A stretch of 64,000 bases of DNA from positions 1,802,483 to 1,866,482 of the forward strand of contig NW_006921535.1 of NCBI RefSeq assembly GCF_000340215.1, read 5' to 3'. The notes under the pieces are model-generated. The model ran no database searches. It was not told where the DNA came from and saw nothing but the letters and a program-made list of their open reading frames with translations. Every line of letters begins with the position of its first letter. Within the stretch, counting starts at the first letter, position 1. This stretch comes from Pseudocercospora fijiensis CIRAD86. Lineage: Eukaryota; Ascomycota; Dothideomycetes; Mycosphaerellales; Mycosphaerellaceae. A program made the translations under genes and the position numbers. Below, in pieces: positions 1-11,129 of this stretch.

Positions 1-418
1 GTTGGTGGTTGGTACTCAGCGGCTTCCATCCATGTATACTTACCATGCGCCTGGGCACGTGGAGCTTAATAAAAAAAAGAACTAGGTTATAGATCTGCCG
101 AACAGGATTTACCGTACAGTACGAGGCTGCGCTGCGGAATCTAAAGAAAAATTGATGAGCGGAATCTATGTATATGTACATTGAGCGGAACCTAGAAATT
201 TGAGCGGAAAGACTGCACTGCACATATTCCCTAGGGACCTTCCAGTGAGTATTAGACAACAACTGGATGTGGCAAAAGTCGTGCAAGTGTTTAATCCTTG
301 TCATGTTCTATGATTGTAGTCAGGTTCAGGTATCGGTAGTCATTAGATTCACTGAAAAATCGTGATGAGGCTCTCCCATATATCGTCATGATGCGCCTTG
401 TTCATGTAATAGATACTT
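1..418. other. Intergenic, 3' side of MFS gene
   Basis: No coding region is supported here. The only pattern I see is the octamer GAGCGGAA occurring three times between about 157 and 212. Base composition is that of the gene-bearing compartment, with no RIP-like TpA excess. Confidence 0.6.
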
Positions 419-2374
419 CTACATTCGATGCACCGAGTCATTCCTGCTCCATCTTCTGAATGTCTTGCCAGAGTAGTAGAACAAGAAGCCAAAAGAGCAC
501 CACAATGTGATGAGACTCATGTTAGTCATGATGGGCGGGATGAAACCAGACTTCACAACCCAAGGTGTGATGAACTCGGCAAATCCGTAGCCCCACAGGT
601 TCTTATTGACGGTAATTGAAACCATCAGACTTCCGGCGACAGGCTTGTAAGAGTCGACAGCGTAAGTCGTAGCCATGGCGGGAAGTGCAGCGACCTGGAG
701 ACCAGCACAGGCGAAGCCGACGATAACGATGACTTCCCAGGACCATTTCCGGTCATAGCCAAATGCGACGATGAAGTTGCCGAGGATCATGATGAGGACG
801 TAAGGGACTAGAAAGAATAGATCAGCATTGGTATGCTCACGCGGGAAAGTAGCACACGTACTCATAGCAGGCAGTCTCATCTCAGGCTCGCGAATGCCGC
901 GATTCTTCTTGGTGGCGCGAGCGCTGACCCAGTCACTGAGCGGTCCAGCTGTAACGAGACCGATGATCGCGCCTGCCAGGATAGCGAAGTTCATGAAACC
1001 AATGCTTTGCGGGCTGAAGTTGTAAGGTGGTGCGGCGAAGTTCTGAGACTGTGTAAGGTTGATGGTGAGGAAGGAGCTGCAAGACCAGGAAACGACGAAG
1101 GAGGAGAATTCGACGATCGGGAACATGAAAAGCTTCCACGGAATCCAGAGATCGAGGAATATGCTCTTGAGCGGGTTCGGGCTTGGGGTGTAGACGCCCC
1201 ACTGTAGCCTGCTTGGAGCTCCTTTGCCGAGCCACGGATCTCTGGCGGCTGTGTCTTGTCGTGACATTGCATTTTCGTCCGCTTGAACTCCCGTGATGCC
1301 GGTCTTCTCGACGTCCTGATTAAAGTCAGTAAGCGTACTCTAGCGCCGCTGGGAGGGAAGCGCCTGTACGGAAGGAATGGATTTTCCTTTGTATGTGTGG
1401 CATAGTGCACGAACCTCGACATTGTCGGCAGAACTTGAGTTCTTTGAGTTCGTGTGAACTGTCTTCACAACATCATTGTCTGTAAGGAACTCGTCGCGAT
1501 GCGCACGATGCCATTTCGTTTCTGGGAACATGAAGATAACCATTAGGATGGATAGTCCAAGGAGGCCCGCATTGAGCCACCAAAAGCTTCGCCATCCGAT
1601 ATGAAGGTCCATGACTCCAGAGACGATCTTTGCAGTTGTCAGTGCCAAGTGCATGGACCGAAAAGGTAATACTCACCGGTCCGACCATCAAGCTGCCCAT
1701 GTAGGCTACCCAGTAGAGTGTATTCCAAAATCCACGATCGTGCAAGAAGAATATGTCAGCGATGACTTGGGGCTGAATCGTCTCTGCTGGGCCGGCACCG
1801 ATGCCATTCAGTACACAAGCTCCCATAAATTGTCCATATGTTGTGGCTTTCGCTCGCCATATCGACGAGGCAAGGCAGATGAGCTGGGAAAGGATGTAGA
1901 CTGGCCGTCGCCCACACGATGTGCTGATGGGCACCCTGGAGATAGTGTCAGCCGGAGAGACTCGGTTCAATGCGAGAGCTCGCACCAGATGAAATTGCTA
2001 AAACCCAACACCAAGATGCAGACGCCCGTGAACTTGACGACATGATGCAGATCAGAGTCAAACTCTTTGATGTATGCTGGAAACATGGGCGCCAATGCGA
2101 GTGGTCCAAAGCCCTGGGTAAATGTGACCATGGTTGCGGCTATGATACAGCACGATTTCCAGAATGGGCTCCAGTTGAGAGGATCGTGGCTGTCGTCGGA
2201 TGGTTGAGGAACGAGAACATGAGATTTGCCCTTTACGAAATGATGGGAGCCGACGTCTGTCATGAGCTCCGTGCCCGGCAAGAGCTCGACGTGGAGCTCA
2301 TTTTCCAGCTCATGGAGCTCCTGTATTCTCAGGTTCGTTAGTGGAATGTCGTCGGTGGATAAAGTGTACGCCAT
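419..2374 (-). CDS. MFS transporter, fungal DHA1/HOL1-like, five exons
   Basis: Membrane transporter of the major facilitator superfamily, probably in the plasma membrane and driven by the proton gradient; the substrate cannot be told from sequence. I read five exons: 2374-1986, 1935-1677, 1627-1415, 1315-862 and 807-419. The introns (50, 49, 99 and 54 bp) all start GT and end AG with CTGAC/CTGAT branch-like motifs, and splicing gives one unbroken 567-residue frame, a usual length for the family. The hydrophilic N-terminus ends in DPLNWS (residues 64-69), typical of fungal DHA1 proteins. GRRPVY (138-143) is the loop 2-3 motif, and GPLSDW (about 411) is its counterpart in the second half, followed by an IREPEMRLPA stretch common in HOL1-like members. 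Several long hydrophobic segments are visible. The start is the ATG at 2374, because it leads directly into the conserved hydrophilic tail. It is transcribed away from the PHD gene across a 1.8-kb gap. Confidence 0.9.
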
Positions 2375-3786
2375 TGGGCGGTACGTGCCCGAGCATTCGC
2401 GTTCATCTCCATGGCCGCTGCTCTTATCTCTGGTGACCGTGGCGATCCGGCATGCGGATGAGGGCACCACGAGGGATGCAAGAAGTGTGGGAAGCTGATA
2501 TCGCTCGACCAAGGGAGTCCTTCAGGATGTTGCTCTGCGTGCCAGCGACCGCGGCAACGTCGCGAGTGCTGAGGCTCTATTCTCCAGGAATCAGGACAGG
2601 GAAGCAGAGCGGGAAGGCAAGCTTATTTAAGGTCAGAGCACGTCAAAATGCACGTGAGGGACGGACACAGTACCGCACTCGCTAAGCGACCAGGATTCTG
2701 GTCCAAGGCGGCGTCGATGAGCGCGGAGATGTTGCAGTAGGGAGAACAGCGGCATCTGGGGGTGACTTCGGATGCGGAGTAGACTGTGGAGGAGGATGCA
2801 GTGCAGAGTGCATTATTGATGCACACATTGATTGAATTTGATTGTTGAGACGTCGTCCATACTCCATAGTACGTACGTGTGTGAGCTGGTTGGTGGTGAA
2901 GCTGCACGGCAGTTGTTGACGGCGCACATGCCGTGTCCGGGCCTCGTAATAAGGCTGGATCTTGCATAAATGTAGATCGTGGCATGGTATGCTGTGCTGC
3001 ATTCCGTACAGGGGATCCTGTCGTCACTTGCAGCTTCCCGTCATTATAGTGATTATGCCATGCTTCTTCAGCCTCACTGTCCGGAACAGCGGAATCCTCT
3101 TTGACGCGGGCCTTATCAGTACCACACTCGAGATTCGACTTCTGGTCGCGTCACCTAACAACGGCTCTCGAGATACTATCCGAGGCTCGCTATGTCTGTC
3201 TATCTCATTTGGTCAGACTTGCCATAGCTGAGCTCATATTGCTCGGAACTTGGCTTTGTCACTAGAAAGGCTTCAGAAAGAACGCTCAAGAGGGCAGCTG
3301 TAAGGCCGCAGTGCCTATGACATATGACATGCTCATCGCCAACACGACGGCCATGGAAGCAATGGCAAGAAGGTAGCGGCACAGAGTTTCACCCATATAT
3401 CTGTACACTGGCTGATACTTGCAGACCTGCCGCCAAGAGACCGCCCATCACATCATGTACTTTTGGGCGAAGCAGATGTCGTACTGCAATGTTTCCGCTA
3501 CTGTGGTCTTGCTTCACAGGACCCACGCCCAATCCACTGCCGCAGGAAGATATTGTGCTCCGAGACGCCTCATTCGGGTCATTAGAATGATTGCGCCCTT
3601 GCCACCTCCCTCGCCGTCCTCGCTGTGAGCTGCTGGAATTGCCAGGAACGCCATCTGCGTGAAGTGCGCAGCTCGCGTGCACGTCAGCTCCGCAAGACTA
3701 CACCGTGTTGCTCACGATTGGCTTTGCTATTGTCCCCTATGCCTTCGTGCGGCCGCTGCCTTTTGAAAATGCCCGCCGTTGAAGTG

Positions 3787-3794
3787 TGACGTCA
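3787..3794. promoter_or_regulatory. CRE/ATF palindrome TGACGTCA
   Basis: A perfect TGACGTCA octamer lies 389 bp before the PHD-gene start codon. This is the consensus site of CREB/ATF-type bZIP factors such as fungal Atf1/AtfA, so stress-linked control is possible. It is one short match and could be chance. Confidence 0.45.
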
Positions 3795-3922
3795 AGCTTT
3801 CACATTCACTCATTCACATGAAACAACCTCACCGGCAACGACAATACGAGTGGAGCGGTCGACGACTCCCAACAAGCACAATAACATATATATTTCAGAA
3901 GGCAGGTGCTTGTGGAGGTCTG

Positions 3923-3975
3923 CTATTGTCACAATAGCACGACTATTGTGCCATTCTCATCGAATTGAACAATAG
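3923..3975. promoter_or_regulatory. Cluster of CTATTGT/ACAATAG motifs
   Basis: CTATTGTCACAATAG (3,923-3,937) is a perfect 15-bp palindrome around a central C. CTATTGTG follows at 3,943-3,950 and ACAATAG at 3,969-3,975. A further CTATTGT lies at 3,727. ATTGT/ACAAT is the core bound by HMG-box factors. The cluster ends about 207 bp before the PHD-gene ATG, in promoter position. Binding by any factor is inference. Confidence 0.4.
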
Positions 3976-4182
3976 TCTCAGAGGTGAGCTTCCGCACGGT
4001 CTCATCTCGTCTTGACTCTTAAGCCGCCAACTTTCTTATTTTCTTCCTGTTTTACTCACATTCCCACTACCCTTCTCACATCTTCGAGAGCACACCAGCA
4101 GCCTCAAGTGATCAACCAGAGAAGGACAGCAGCAGCAGCACCACCACCACTACCACAACAACTCCGCCGCCGCCACTCCACC

Positions 4183-5337
4183 ATGGCAGCCACCACCAAC
4201 CTGGCCGCAGTTGCGGAGGCCAAGCGCCTCGAAGGCGATGGCCGAGTGATCAACGAGTGGTACTCACTCGAAGAGTACACCACGCGCCGCCTCGGCTTCC
4301 TGGGCAAGCACCCTGCCTTTCGGGGCTTGACCCGCCTCCTCCCTGGCATTAAGAGGGACGGAAAAGAGGTCTTCAAGGGCCAGCAAGAGGTCCTCTCCGC
4401 GCAGCAGGTGCGCGCTCGCGAGCTGGCCTGCGAGATTGACCCGCTGCTCCCATTGTCCACCGCCACCAACACCCACTCTCTCGACGACTTCCAAGGCTAT
4501 CCCGCCGACGAATGGCACCCTGGCTTCATTTCGACTCCCATCTTGCGCGAAGACACTCCTGCCACACCAGAAATGAGCGCTTCCTCCTCCGCAGAGCCAC
4601 CACACTATTCCGCGCATTCTGGCGTCGCCGCTGTCGGCAATCGCCCCATTTCAGTACCAGTCAAGACGCCGCAAAGCCTCAAGCGCGCCGCACCAGCAGA
4701 TGGACATGACGAGGACCGCGACGACATCCAATCCAACCACAGCGACTCAACTGAGTCTTCCCCAGCACCATCTCCAGCCCCAGCCCCAGCTCCAGCACCT
4801 CGCAAGCGCGCCAAGACACAGCCCGCTCCTGCTGCAGCTCCCGCTCGCACCACCAAGAAGGTAAACCTCAAGGCCCCAGCAAAGCAGCCCGCTCAACCCT
4901 TGCCCCCTACCCTCGAAGTGGACTACGAAAAGATCATCAACGGCGAGAACCTCCCAAGAAGCCGAGACCAAGCCAAAGAAGCCTCTCGTCTCCGCCTCTC
5001 GAATCTCAAATCCAACCTCCCAACCACTCAACATCCAGACTTCCCCCCAGAGTTCTTCGACCGCCGCAACTTTTCCGCCGCCGAGCAGCAACTCATCCTC
5101 GACGGCGACGGTCCTGTTCGCTGCGTCTGCGGTAACTACAACGCTCCTCGAGGCTGCCAGATCTGGATTGGTTGCGAGACTCCTGAGTGTCATGTTTGGC
5201 AGCATGCGAAGTGCATGACGGGCGAGGATAAGGAGCCTAAGAAGGAGACTGGCAAGGATCTTGATTATTACTGTCAGGTTTGCGATCCGTGGTTTCATAG
5301 GAAGTTGTTGCAGCGGTTTAGGCTGAGAGAGAACTAG
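4183..5337 (+). CDS. PHD-finger nuclear protein
   Basis: Single-exon protein of 384 residues. The C-terminal PHD finger (about 312-369) has ligands C314, C316, C331, C336, H341, C344, C364 and C367, with the usual Trp two residues before the His (W339). PHD fingers of this kind read histone H3 tails, so a chromatin role is inferred. The middle is low complexity with a Pro-Ala run (about 194-206) followed by a basic RKRAK cluster (207-211) that could be a nuclear signal. The N-terminal 90 residues form a charged region I do not recognise. I chose the ATG at 4183 because it has a strong CCACCATGG context; the frame is open upstream but has no other ATG. GC-rich third positions suit an ordinary core-genome gene. 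Its exact orthologue is not known to me. Confidence 0.88.
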   Translation: MAATTNLAAVAEAKRLEGDGRVINEWYSLEEYTTRRLGFLGKHPAFRGLTRLLPGIKRDGKEVFKGQQEVLSAQQVRARELACEIDPLLPLSTATNTHSLDDFQGYPADEWHPGFISTPILREDTPATPEMSASSSAEPPHYSAHSGVAAVGNRPISVPVKTPQSLKRAAPADGHDEDRDDIQSNHSDSTESSPAPSPAPAPAPAPRKRAKTQPAPAAAPARTTKKVNLKAPAKQPAQPLPPTLEVDYEKIINGENLPRSRDQAKEASRLRLSNLKSNLPTTQHPDFPPEFFDRRNFSAAEQQLILDGDGPVRCVCGNYNAPRGCQIWIGCETPECHVWQHAKCMTGEDKEPKKETGKDLDYYCQVCDPWFHRKLLQRFRLREN

Positions 5338-5814
5338 GGGGGAGAGGGAGAGAGAGAGGGCATTTTTGAGCGTTTTTTTTTTCACCGTGGGGTTTAAGCG
5401 ATTTTTTTCTTTGGTGAAAGAGGCTGGTCCTCTGGTAAACTGCACTTTTTTTGGTAGACATGACATGCAAAACTTGGTTGGTTTCTTGCATTTTCTCATT
5501 CAGCTCGTTCCATGTGCTCGTGACCGTAGTGCTCTGGTGGCGATGGGTGTATAGTGTGCCATTCGAAATTCTCGAGATAAAGCCGTAAATGTGAGCTCAC
5601 GCACGCTTCACAAAGGCTGGACCTGCTGTGTACTTCGCACTTTCAGCTCATTTCGAGTAGTAATAACTGAGGTGCTCGGGTGGTAATCAGTATATCATAT
5701 ACCTTCGGATTCCCTAAGAGATGCTGTAGATGTAAGCAGACTTGCAGGTTTACGATATCCAAACTCACTCGGACTTCGATGCATTTTAGGCTCTAGTTCG
5801 ATTCGAGGACGACA
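5338..5814. other. 3' flank of PHD gene
   Basis: A GA-rich stretch directly follows the PHD stop codon (5,338-5,360), then T-rich sequence that could serve as 3' UTR. Nothing else is recognisable. Confidence 0.5.
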
Positions 5815-6907
5815 ATGTTGCTTTTTGTAGGTCAGTTGCCGGGCCGACGCGTAGAAGCAAACGCGAACAAACGCGAGAACATGTTACGTAAGTCCGTCTC
5901 TCGCTATTCCTTTCCATTCTACATTCAACCCTCGAGCAAGACCAAGTCCAAGATAGCGACTCTCAGCGGTATAGCAGGAGACGATGGCGACGATCAACCA
6001 CCGCAGCGACCTACTATTCCTGGCTCTAAGATCGCGCTTCCTATGGACAAGGACGACGAGCAGCTTCTTAGTGGTACACAGAGGTGCAGCAACTGTGGCA
6101 AGACCAAGAATAAGACCGAGTTTTGGGATGGATCCCGCGATGATAACGGCAATCCGAAGACCAAGAAGACCTGCAACAAGCACTGGAAGAACCAGGGCTT
6201 AGCTGGTGGTGTTCGAGCTGGTGCTGGCAGACCGAATCGTATGCTGAACGACCCTCCACCTCCTCGCCCGCCTTGACATGGAATAAAGCGGCGGCATGCT
6301 CAGTACTTCGACGTCACTCCAGAAGGTACTCTACCAGGCGGAAAGCGACCGAGCAGGAAGCTCAGCAGCGCCTTCTTACCCAGAGCCATGCTCGGGAAGA
6401 TCGTGCTAAAAAGCGTCAGCGTACTCGAAATAGACTAGAAGAACCTGAAGGAGAGTTGGATACAGCGCCACCAGCAACAGGTACGGCAACCTCGAATGAT
6501 CCACCCACCATTGCTCCCGCTGCGCCACTAGACTTTGATTGCGACAAGTGCGAGCACCCACGTAAGAACGACTTACGCACTCAGGAAGGCACCGATCTCT
6601 GCCTGTATTGCACTACTAAGACTGTCGACTTGAATCCTCACGATGAGCGCAAGTGGTGCATCTCTGGCCGTCACGATTCATATCGTGTTCAGTTCCGAAG
6701 GGATGGTCAGCTTCTGATCAACGACGAGTATTCAGAACACCCCACGTCGCTGCGTTACTCATGCCCGCAACGCTGGTCCTGTACAACCTCAGCCTGTCCA
6801 AGATGAAGGACAAGAGTATTGAGTATGATTGCTCTGGCTGCAATCAAAGTCTCGTATATCTTCGCAGACCTCGAGAGAGGAACAGGCGTGAGTATACTCT
6901 ACAATAG
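5815..6907 (+). pseudogene. Broken Cys-rich locus, family unknown
   Basis: Three partly overlapping open stretches appear to be pieces of one gene. The first (from the ATG at 5815 to the TGA at 6274) contains CSNCGKTKNKTEFW with a second TC-x2-H half about 25 residues on, resembling a small zinc-binding module. After the TGA the same frame stays sensible (FDVTPEGTLPGGKRPS), then coding character shifts by one frame near 6,345 into a basic, Glu/Arg-rich segment. That segment is followed by CDKCEHPRK...CLYC at about 6,540-6,615, a possible second Cys4 module. A third frame ends with CSGCNQS near 6,840. Either unrecognised introns (GTAAGT at 5,888 is a candidate donor) or one stop and two frameshifts would explain this; I favour decay. 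I know no function. Confidence 0.4.
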
Positions 6908-8456
6908 CTAGGATTCTCTCAGATCTAGGTGCAGATTTAGCTCTAGCTCGTTGCGAGGACTGGTGACTGTAGTGCCTATGTCTCGACTGGGGACTCGTGT
7001 ACCCTCGACCCACTCGAGACAGCCTAATGGAAAAGGGACGGAAAATCAGTATGTATACAGTTTACGAGGAGCTAAGGAATAGTCGTTCTCTGGGGCGTTT
7101 TAGCAGTAAATATGCGGTCCAGATCGAGACCGGAGACTTGTATATGCTCGAATTCCTCGAGACCGGCTCACCAATTCTGCGGATGTGAACACTTGTCCGT
7201 CTTACAAAGGCCGAACTCGCCTGGGATTTGGTACTTTTCCTGAATGCGTTCCCGCTCAATCTCCTCGCTTGGCGTTAACGCATCGGCTGTGGGGTTCAAC
7301 TCGAGACTGAGCTGCCATAACGTAGGCTCCGTACGCGAGCGTCTATAGAAAGAACGACTCGACTTTAGGCAGTAATCGGTCGGTCGTCCACAAGGATCGG
7401 CCACCTGCCCGGCGCCGAATCGAATTCGCCGAGCAAACCAATCAAGGCCGCTTCCAAGCGAGGTCTTCGGCTCGGGACCGGACCTGTTGCTCTGCAATTG
7501 AAGTGCACAACGCTTCACCCCATAAACAGGCTTTCGCGGAGCGGTAGAAGGGCTACCGTGAGCTTGGCCGTACTCGCTTTCACGACTTGAGAAATTGCTC
7601 AGTGCGGCGTTCCGACAAACAAACTCTCATGACACCCGCGCAAGCTTCCAAGCGAGTTTCTTGCCTCCTGTATCAGGGAGCACGGATGTTTGGTGGTGAA
7701 GACTGTCGCTGTCCATTGCTCTGCGACAGGCGGTCAAAGGCCAAGTCACGGAATGATGCTGAAATTACTGCCGGGATCAGAGCTCACCAATGAAGCGCAA
7801 TCGATGGTCCAGCGAGGGGACTCACACGTACTTTCGACCATGGCTTGGTCCGTGAGTTGTAGGGAATTCGTGAGATTCCGAGTGGTGGTACCCGAACTGA
7901 CGAGAAGAGAGAGAGAGAGAGAGAGGCCAACTTGCCTTGCCTCGCTTGTGTGGCACATCCTCTGGTCAGCACTGTCTCGCCGCGACCGCGTCATTCGAGA
8001 CTGGACTTGATACAAGCCGTACCTGAGCGAGAACATTCTGGTCCCCTGGAGGCTGATCAGAGGCGGTCTTTCATAAGTTCTCTTCACCTACGGTGCCGTT
8101 CTTCCCATTCGCATGATGCTGCACCAAGTACAATCATGTGCTCCTGGTCCTTAGCGAAAGTGCATCAGTTTGAGCTTGAATGCCACGATGGAGGGTGGCC
8201 TTAGATAGTCATGTAGATTGAAGGCAGCCGTAAGGTATCGATGATCTATGATCTATTTTGGTCATTGATTTCAAATGCTGATGGGGTATCATCCTTGTCC
8301 CAGGATAGACAATACAAATCCTCAACGCCATATCTCACGAACAAATGCATGCCATTCCTTTCAGGCTTTCCGTCATCGCTGAACTCCTTGCTAGAACGCT
8401 ATCAAAATAGTACAGGCCGTTGCTTTGCCGATGCTGTTGTCAGATATGCTTATAGC
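6908..8456. other. Intergenic with weak ORF fragments
   Basis: No gene is supported. A minus-strand frame open over about 7,168-7,530 reads like protein at its C-terminal end (KYQIPGEFGLCKTDKC) but lacks an ATG and a family match; it may be a relic exon. A (GA)n run lies at 7,903-7,924. Composition remains normal, without RIP signature. Confidence 0.4.
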
Positions 8457-9494
8457 TCAAACTCTTGGCTCCTCGAAGATTGGAACCATGCGTCCCACAG
8501 ATCCTGCCGAGCTCCTTCCTGATCGACGACCTCCAGACGAGCTGCCTATGCTGCTGCGATTGGACCCGCTGGGCGAGGCACCAGGAGAACGGCGACGAGC
8601 TGCTGGCATCACGGGAGGTAGCAGAGGACTCTCCGGTCGAGCAGGCCTTAACTCAGGTGTTCCCGGCGCCGAAGCCAGAGGAGTCATCTCTGCAGCTCCA
8701 CCCTGAGGATTTAGCAATGCTCTTTCGGATGCGTGTCCATCCTGCATCTCGCCTTCAGGTGGCGGAGAGGGTGTCGGGTCATAGAGCCATGCTACTTCGG
8801 GATACACTGGTGCTGATCGCTGAGAAGACTTTCGGGCGAATGGTGGCTTCCCTTGCTGTCGACGTCTCCAAAGGAAGAATGCTGCCATGAGAGTCAGAAC
8901 GGCACCAGCAGCGACGCCTGTCGCAATGCCAGCAATAGATGCATTTGCCAGCTGCGGCGATGGAGCTGCTGTCGGAGCTGCTGTAGACGTCGCTGCTGCG
9001 ATAGAGGAAGTTGTTGAGCTAGATCGTGTCATGGTCGACAGTGTCGTAGAAGAGCTGGTGGAAGTAGATGTCACAGGAATCGATGTTGTTGGAGGTCTTG
9101 AGGTGAATAGTGGTGGTATTGAGGTCATGTGTGGCCTTGAAGAGGGACGCATAGAAGTCTGAAAATTTGTGGGGCGTGACGAAGGTCTTGATGTGGGTTG
9201 GCCTGGTTCCGATGTTTCTGGTCGTTCTGTGCTCGCTGGCCGGAAATTTATGCTTGTGAAATCGTGGTACTCCGATGCAAATGATGAGACGACATCGCTC
9301 GGTAATGCTGAAAGCAAGACAGACAGGGCATTTGGCTCTCCGGTGGGCTTCGGGGCGTGTGGTGCTGCGACCTGAGCTAGGACTGACACGATGTTGCCAG
9401 TTCCATTGCTGCTCATAGCATCCGCAACTCTCGCCGAGGTGGGCTGAATGTCTGCGCCGGGCATCGCATCAAGTCCGAAGTTGTTGCTCGACAT
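8457..9494 (-). CDS. Ser/Thr-rich single-pass membrane protein, 5' exon unresolved
   Basis: At least 345 residues. Residues 85-180 are Ser/Thr/Pro-rich, as in heavily O-glycosylated fungal surface proteins. One membrane segment (about 187-209, GVAAGAVLTLMAAFF) is followed by a WRRRRQQGK basic stop-transfer and a 135-residue cytoplasmic tail rich in Ser, Pro and Arg. The layout matches fungal mucin-like cell-wall sensors, but no WSC or other named ectodomain is seen. The ATG at 9494 is probably not the true start. The same frame stays open and protein-like back to 9,689, including a hydrophobic stretch (AAAIVFGLASA), and no upstream ATG occurs in it. An intron with an acceptor near 9,650 (CCACAG) joining a signal-peptide exon is likely. 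Function as a sensor is inference. Confidence 0.75.
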   Translation of the reverse strand: MSSNNFGLDAMPGADIQPTSARVADAMSSNGTGNIVSVLAQVAAPHAPKPTGEPNALSVLLSALPSDVVSSFASEYHDFTSINFRPASTERPETSEPGQPTSRPSSRPTNFQTSMRPSSRPHMTSIPPLFTSRPPTTSIPVTSTSTSSSTTLSTMTRSSSTTSSIAAATSTAAPTAAPSPQLANASIAGIATGVAAGAVLTLMAAFFLWRRRQQGKPPFARKSSQRSAPVYPEVAWLYDPTPSPPPEGEMQDGHASERALLNPQGGAAEMTPLASAPGTPELRPARPESPLLPPVMPAARRRSPGASPSGSNRSSIGSSSGGRRSGRSSAGSVGRMVPIFEEPRV

Positions 9495-9689
9495 TGAGTA
9501 TGCACTCGCGGTAGCCGATGCCAGGCCAAAGACAATGGCTGCAGCATTCGTAGTGTCTGCGAAAGGTGGTGAAAGGGAGGACGCATGTACATGTTGCTGC
9601 AGCAGTGCGCCAAGGGAGCTTTGTGGGGCGGGTACAGGGCCAGATGTATCTGTGGCGACGTAGGCCCATAATTTTGGCGTGTCGAAGGA

Positions 9690-10188
9690 TCAGGATCAGG
9701 TCTGGGTCGCTGAGTGGCAGTGTTCTGTTCTGAGGAAACGGCTGCTCCCGGGGGAGAATCAGGAGACAAGCGAGATATTCTACGCTTTGCCATGAGCGAG
9801 CGACTGGAGGAAGCAGAGCAGATTAATATTGACGACTGCCGTTATTCTAGTGAAAGACCAAAGAAGCGGACTAGGCTGTAGGTCATGTGAGACTCTCAGA
9901 ATACCGTCGATACAGACTGCAGTGAATGGGCTCATGCTACGGTGAGGCGATGCCGACGCCCAGTATGGACCATGCACAGCGCAGATTTATGTATAGCAAA
10001 TGGATTTGAAGGTGCCAGACGAAAATGCTCTGACGTGGCGTCGTGTTTCTATATCGCGCGGGACGGGGCAGTTCTCTGCAGTAGCCGGGGGCGATGCTGC
10101 CATCTTGGCGGATTCGTTCCTCGCTAGTGGCCTGGCATATCCTGTGAACCCTCACGTGATGCTCTTGATGAGGGGGGCACTCAGAAAT
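9690..10188. other. Upstream region of the membrane-protein gene
   Basis: Probably holds the first exon and promoter of the minus-strand gene ending at 8,457. A short minus-strand hydrophobic stretch (NLLCFLQSLAHG, about 9,785-9,825) could be part of a signal peptide, but I cannot connect it by a convincing splice. Normal base composition ends at 10,188. Confidence 0.4.
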
Positions 10189-10220
10189 CCTGACCACCGA
10201 AATCACCGACCTGACCACCG
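10189..10220 (+). repeat. Left terminal inverted repeat, 32 bp
   Basis: Contains CTGACCACCGAA twice, 24 bp apart. Not visibly RIP-mutated, unlike its partner. It marks the exact start of the transposon island. Confidence 0.6.
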
Positions 10221-10310
10221 AATTGACCAATCGGATAGAGCCGTAGTAGTCCGTACGGTGGACCGTGCGTAGCCTCGGCTTAAGTTAGCCCCATTTGCCG
10301 AAAGTTAATC

Positions 10311-10494
10311 GGAATCGACTAGGAATCGACTAGGAATTAACTAGGAATCGACTAGGAATCGAATAGGAATCGAATAGGAATCGAATAGGAATCGAATAGG
10401 AATCGAATAGGAATCGAAAAGGAATCGAAAAGGAATCGAAAAGGAATAGGAAAGGAATAAGAAAGGAATAGGAAAGGAATAGGAAAGGAATAAA
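10311..10494 (+). repeat. 11-bp tandem array, left arm
   Basis: About 16 units drifting from GGAATCGACTA through GGAATCGAATA to GGAATAGGAAA. An inverted counterpart lies at 25,762-26,110. Confidence 0.85.
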
Positions 10495-11129
10495 AGATAA
10501 AGTAGATTTCTATAGCTTTAGATAACTTTAATAACTAAAAAACTTATAAATCTAAAACTAGATACGCCTAGTAAGTATAAAAGTAGAAGTATATATAAGT
10601 TAAGGCCTAGCGCTATAATTTTATAAGCTATAACTAAGTAAATAAATTACTTTAATAAGACTCTTAAAGAATTCTAGTACAATTTAATTAGAAATTATAT
10701 AGAAACTAAATAGGTCTAGAAGGCAAATATAGTCCTAGCTTTACTTCTAACTAGATACTACTAGAGTAGTTCTAGGTAGAACTAAGTAGTAGATCTAATT
10801 CTAGGTATAATAATATCTAGTAGTGTTTTTATATAGGTATATATCTAGTATATAGGGCTATATTATTAGTAATCTATATTCGTTTATTATAGGAGTATAT
10901 TTATAATTTTAGTACTATCTATATCCTACTTATATTCTAATTAAACTCGCTACTAGAATTAGTGCTATTATTAAAGTAGATTTTTCTTCTAATTAAACTA
11001 AGTCTTATTATTTTAATATAATAATATTTTCTATATAGGTAAGCTATTTAGTTATTTCATTTAGTACTTAGCTAAGTTTTTCTAAAATTCTATATAAATC
11101 CTTTAAGCGGAAAAAATAGTAGCGAACAA

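Larger units (their letters stand above)
2375..4182. other. Divergent intergenic region
   Basis: This 1.8-kb gap separates the minus-strand MFS gene from the plus-strand PHD gene and must hold both promoters. Open frames here are short, start on non-ATG codons or resemble no family, so I call none. A TATA-like stretch (ACATATATAT) lies near 3,885, and the 150 bp before the PHD start codon are CT/CA-rich like a fungal 5' UTR. Two candidate regulatory motifs are listed separately. Confidence 0.6.

Noticed and set aside
2623..3027. Minus-strand ORFs upstream of the MFS gene
   Set aside because: Low-complexity translations, no family, no splice continuity with the MFS gene.
4012..4182. Longer PHD protein starting at 4012
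   Set aside because: The codon at 4012 is TTG, and the ATG at 4183 has a strong start context; the upstream part reads like 5' UTR.
8465..9375. Several plus-strand ORFs over the membrane-protein gene
   Set aside because: They are mirror frames of a GC-rich minus-strand gene with a clear domain layout.
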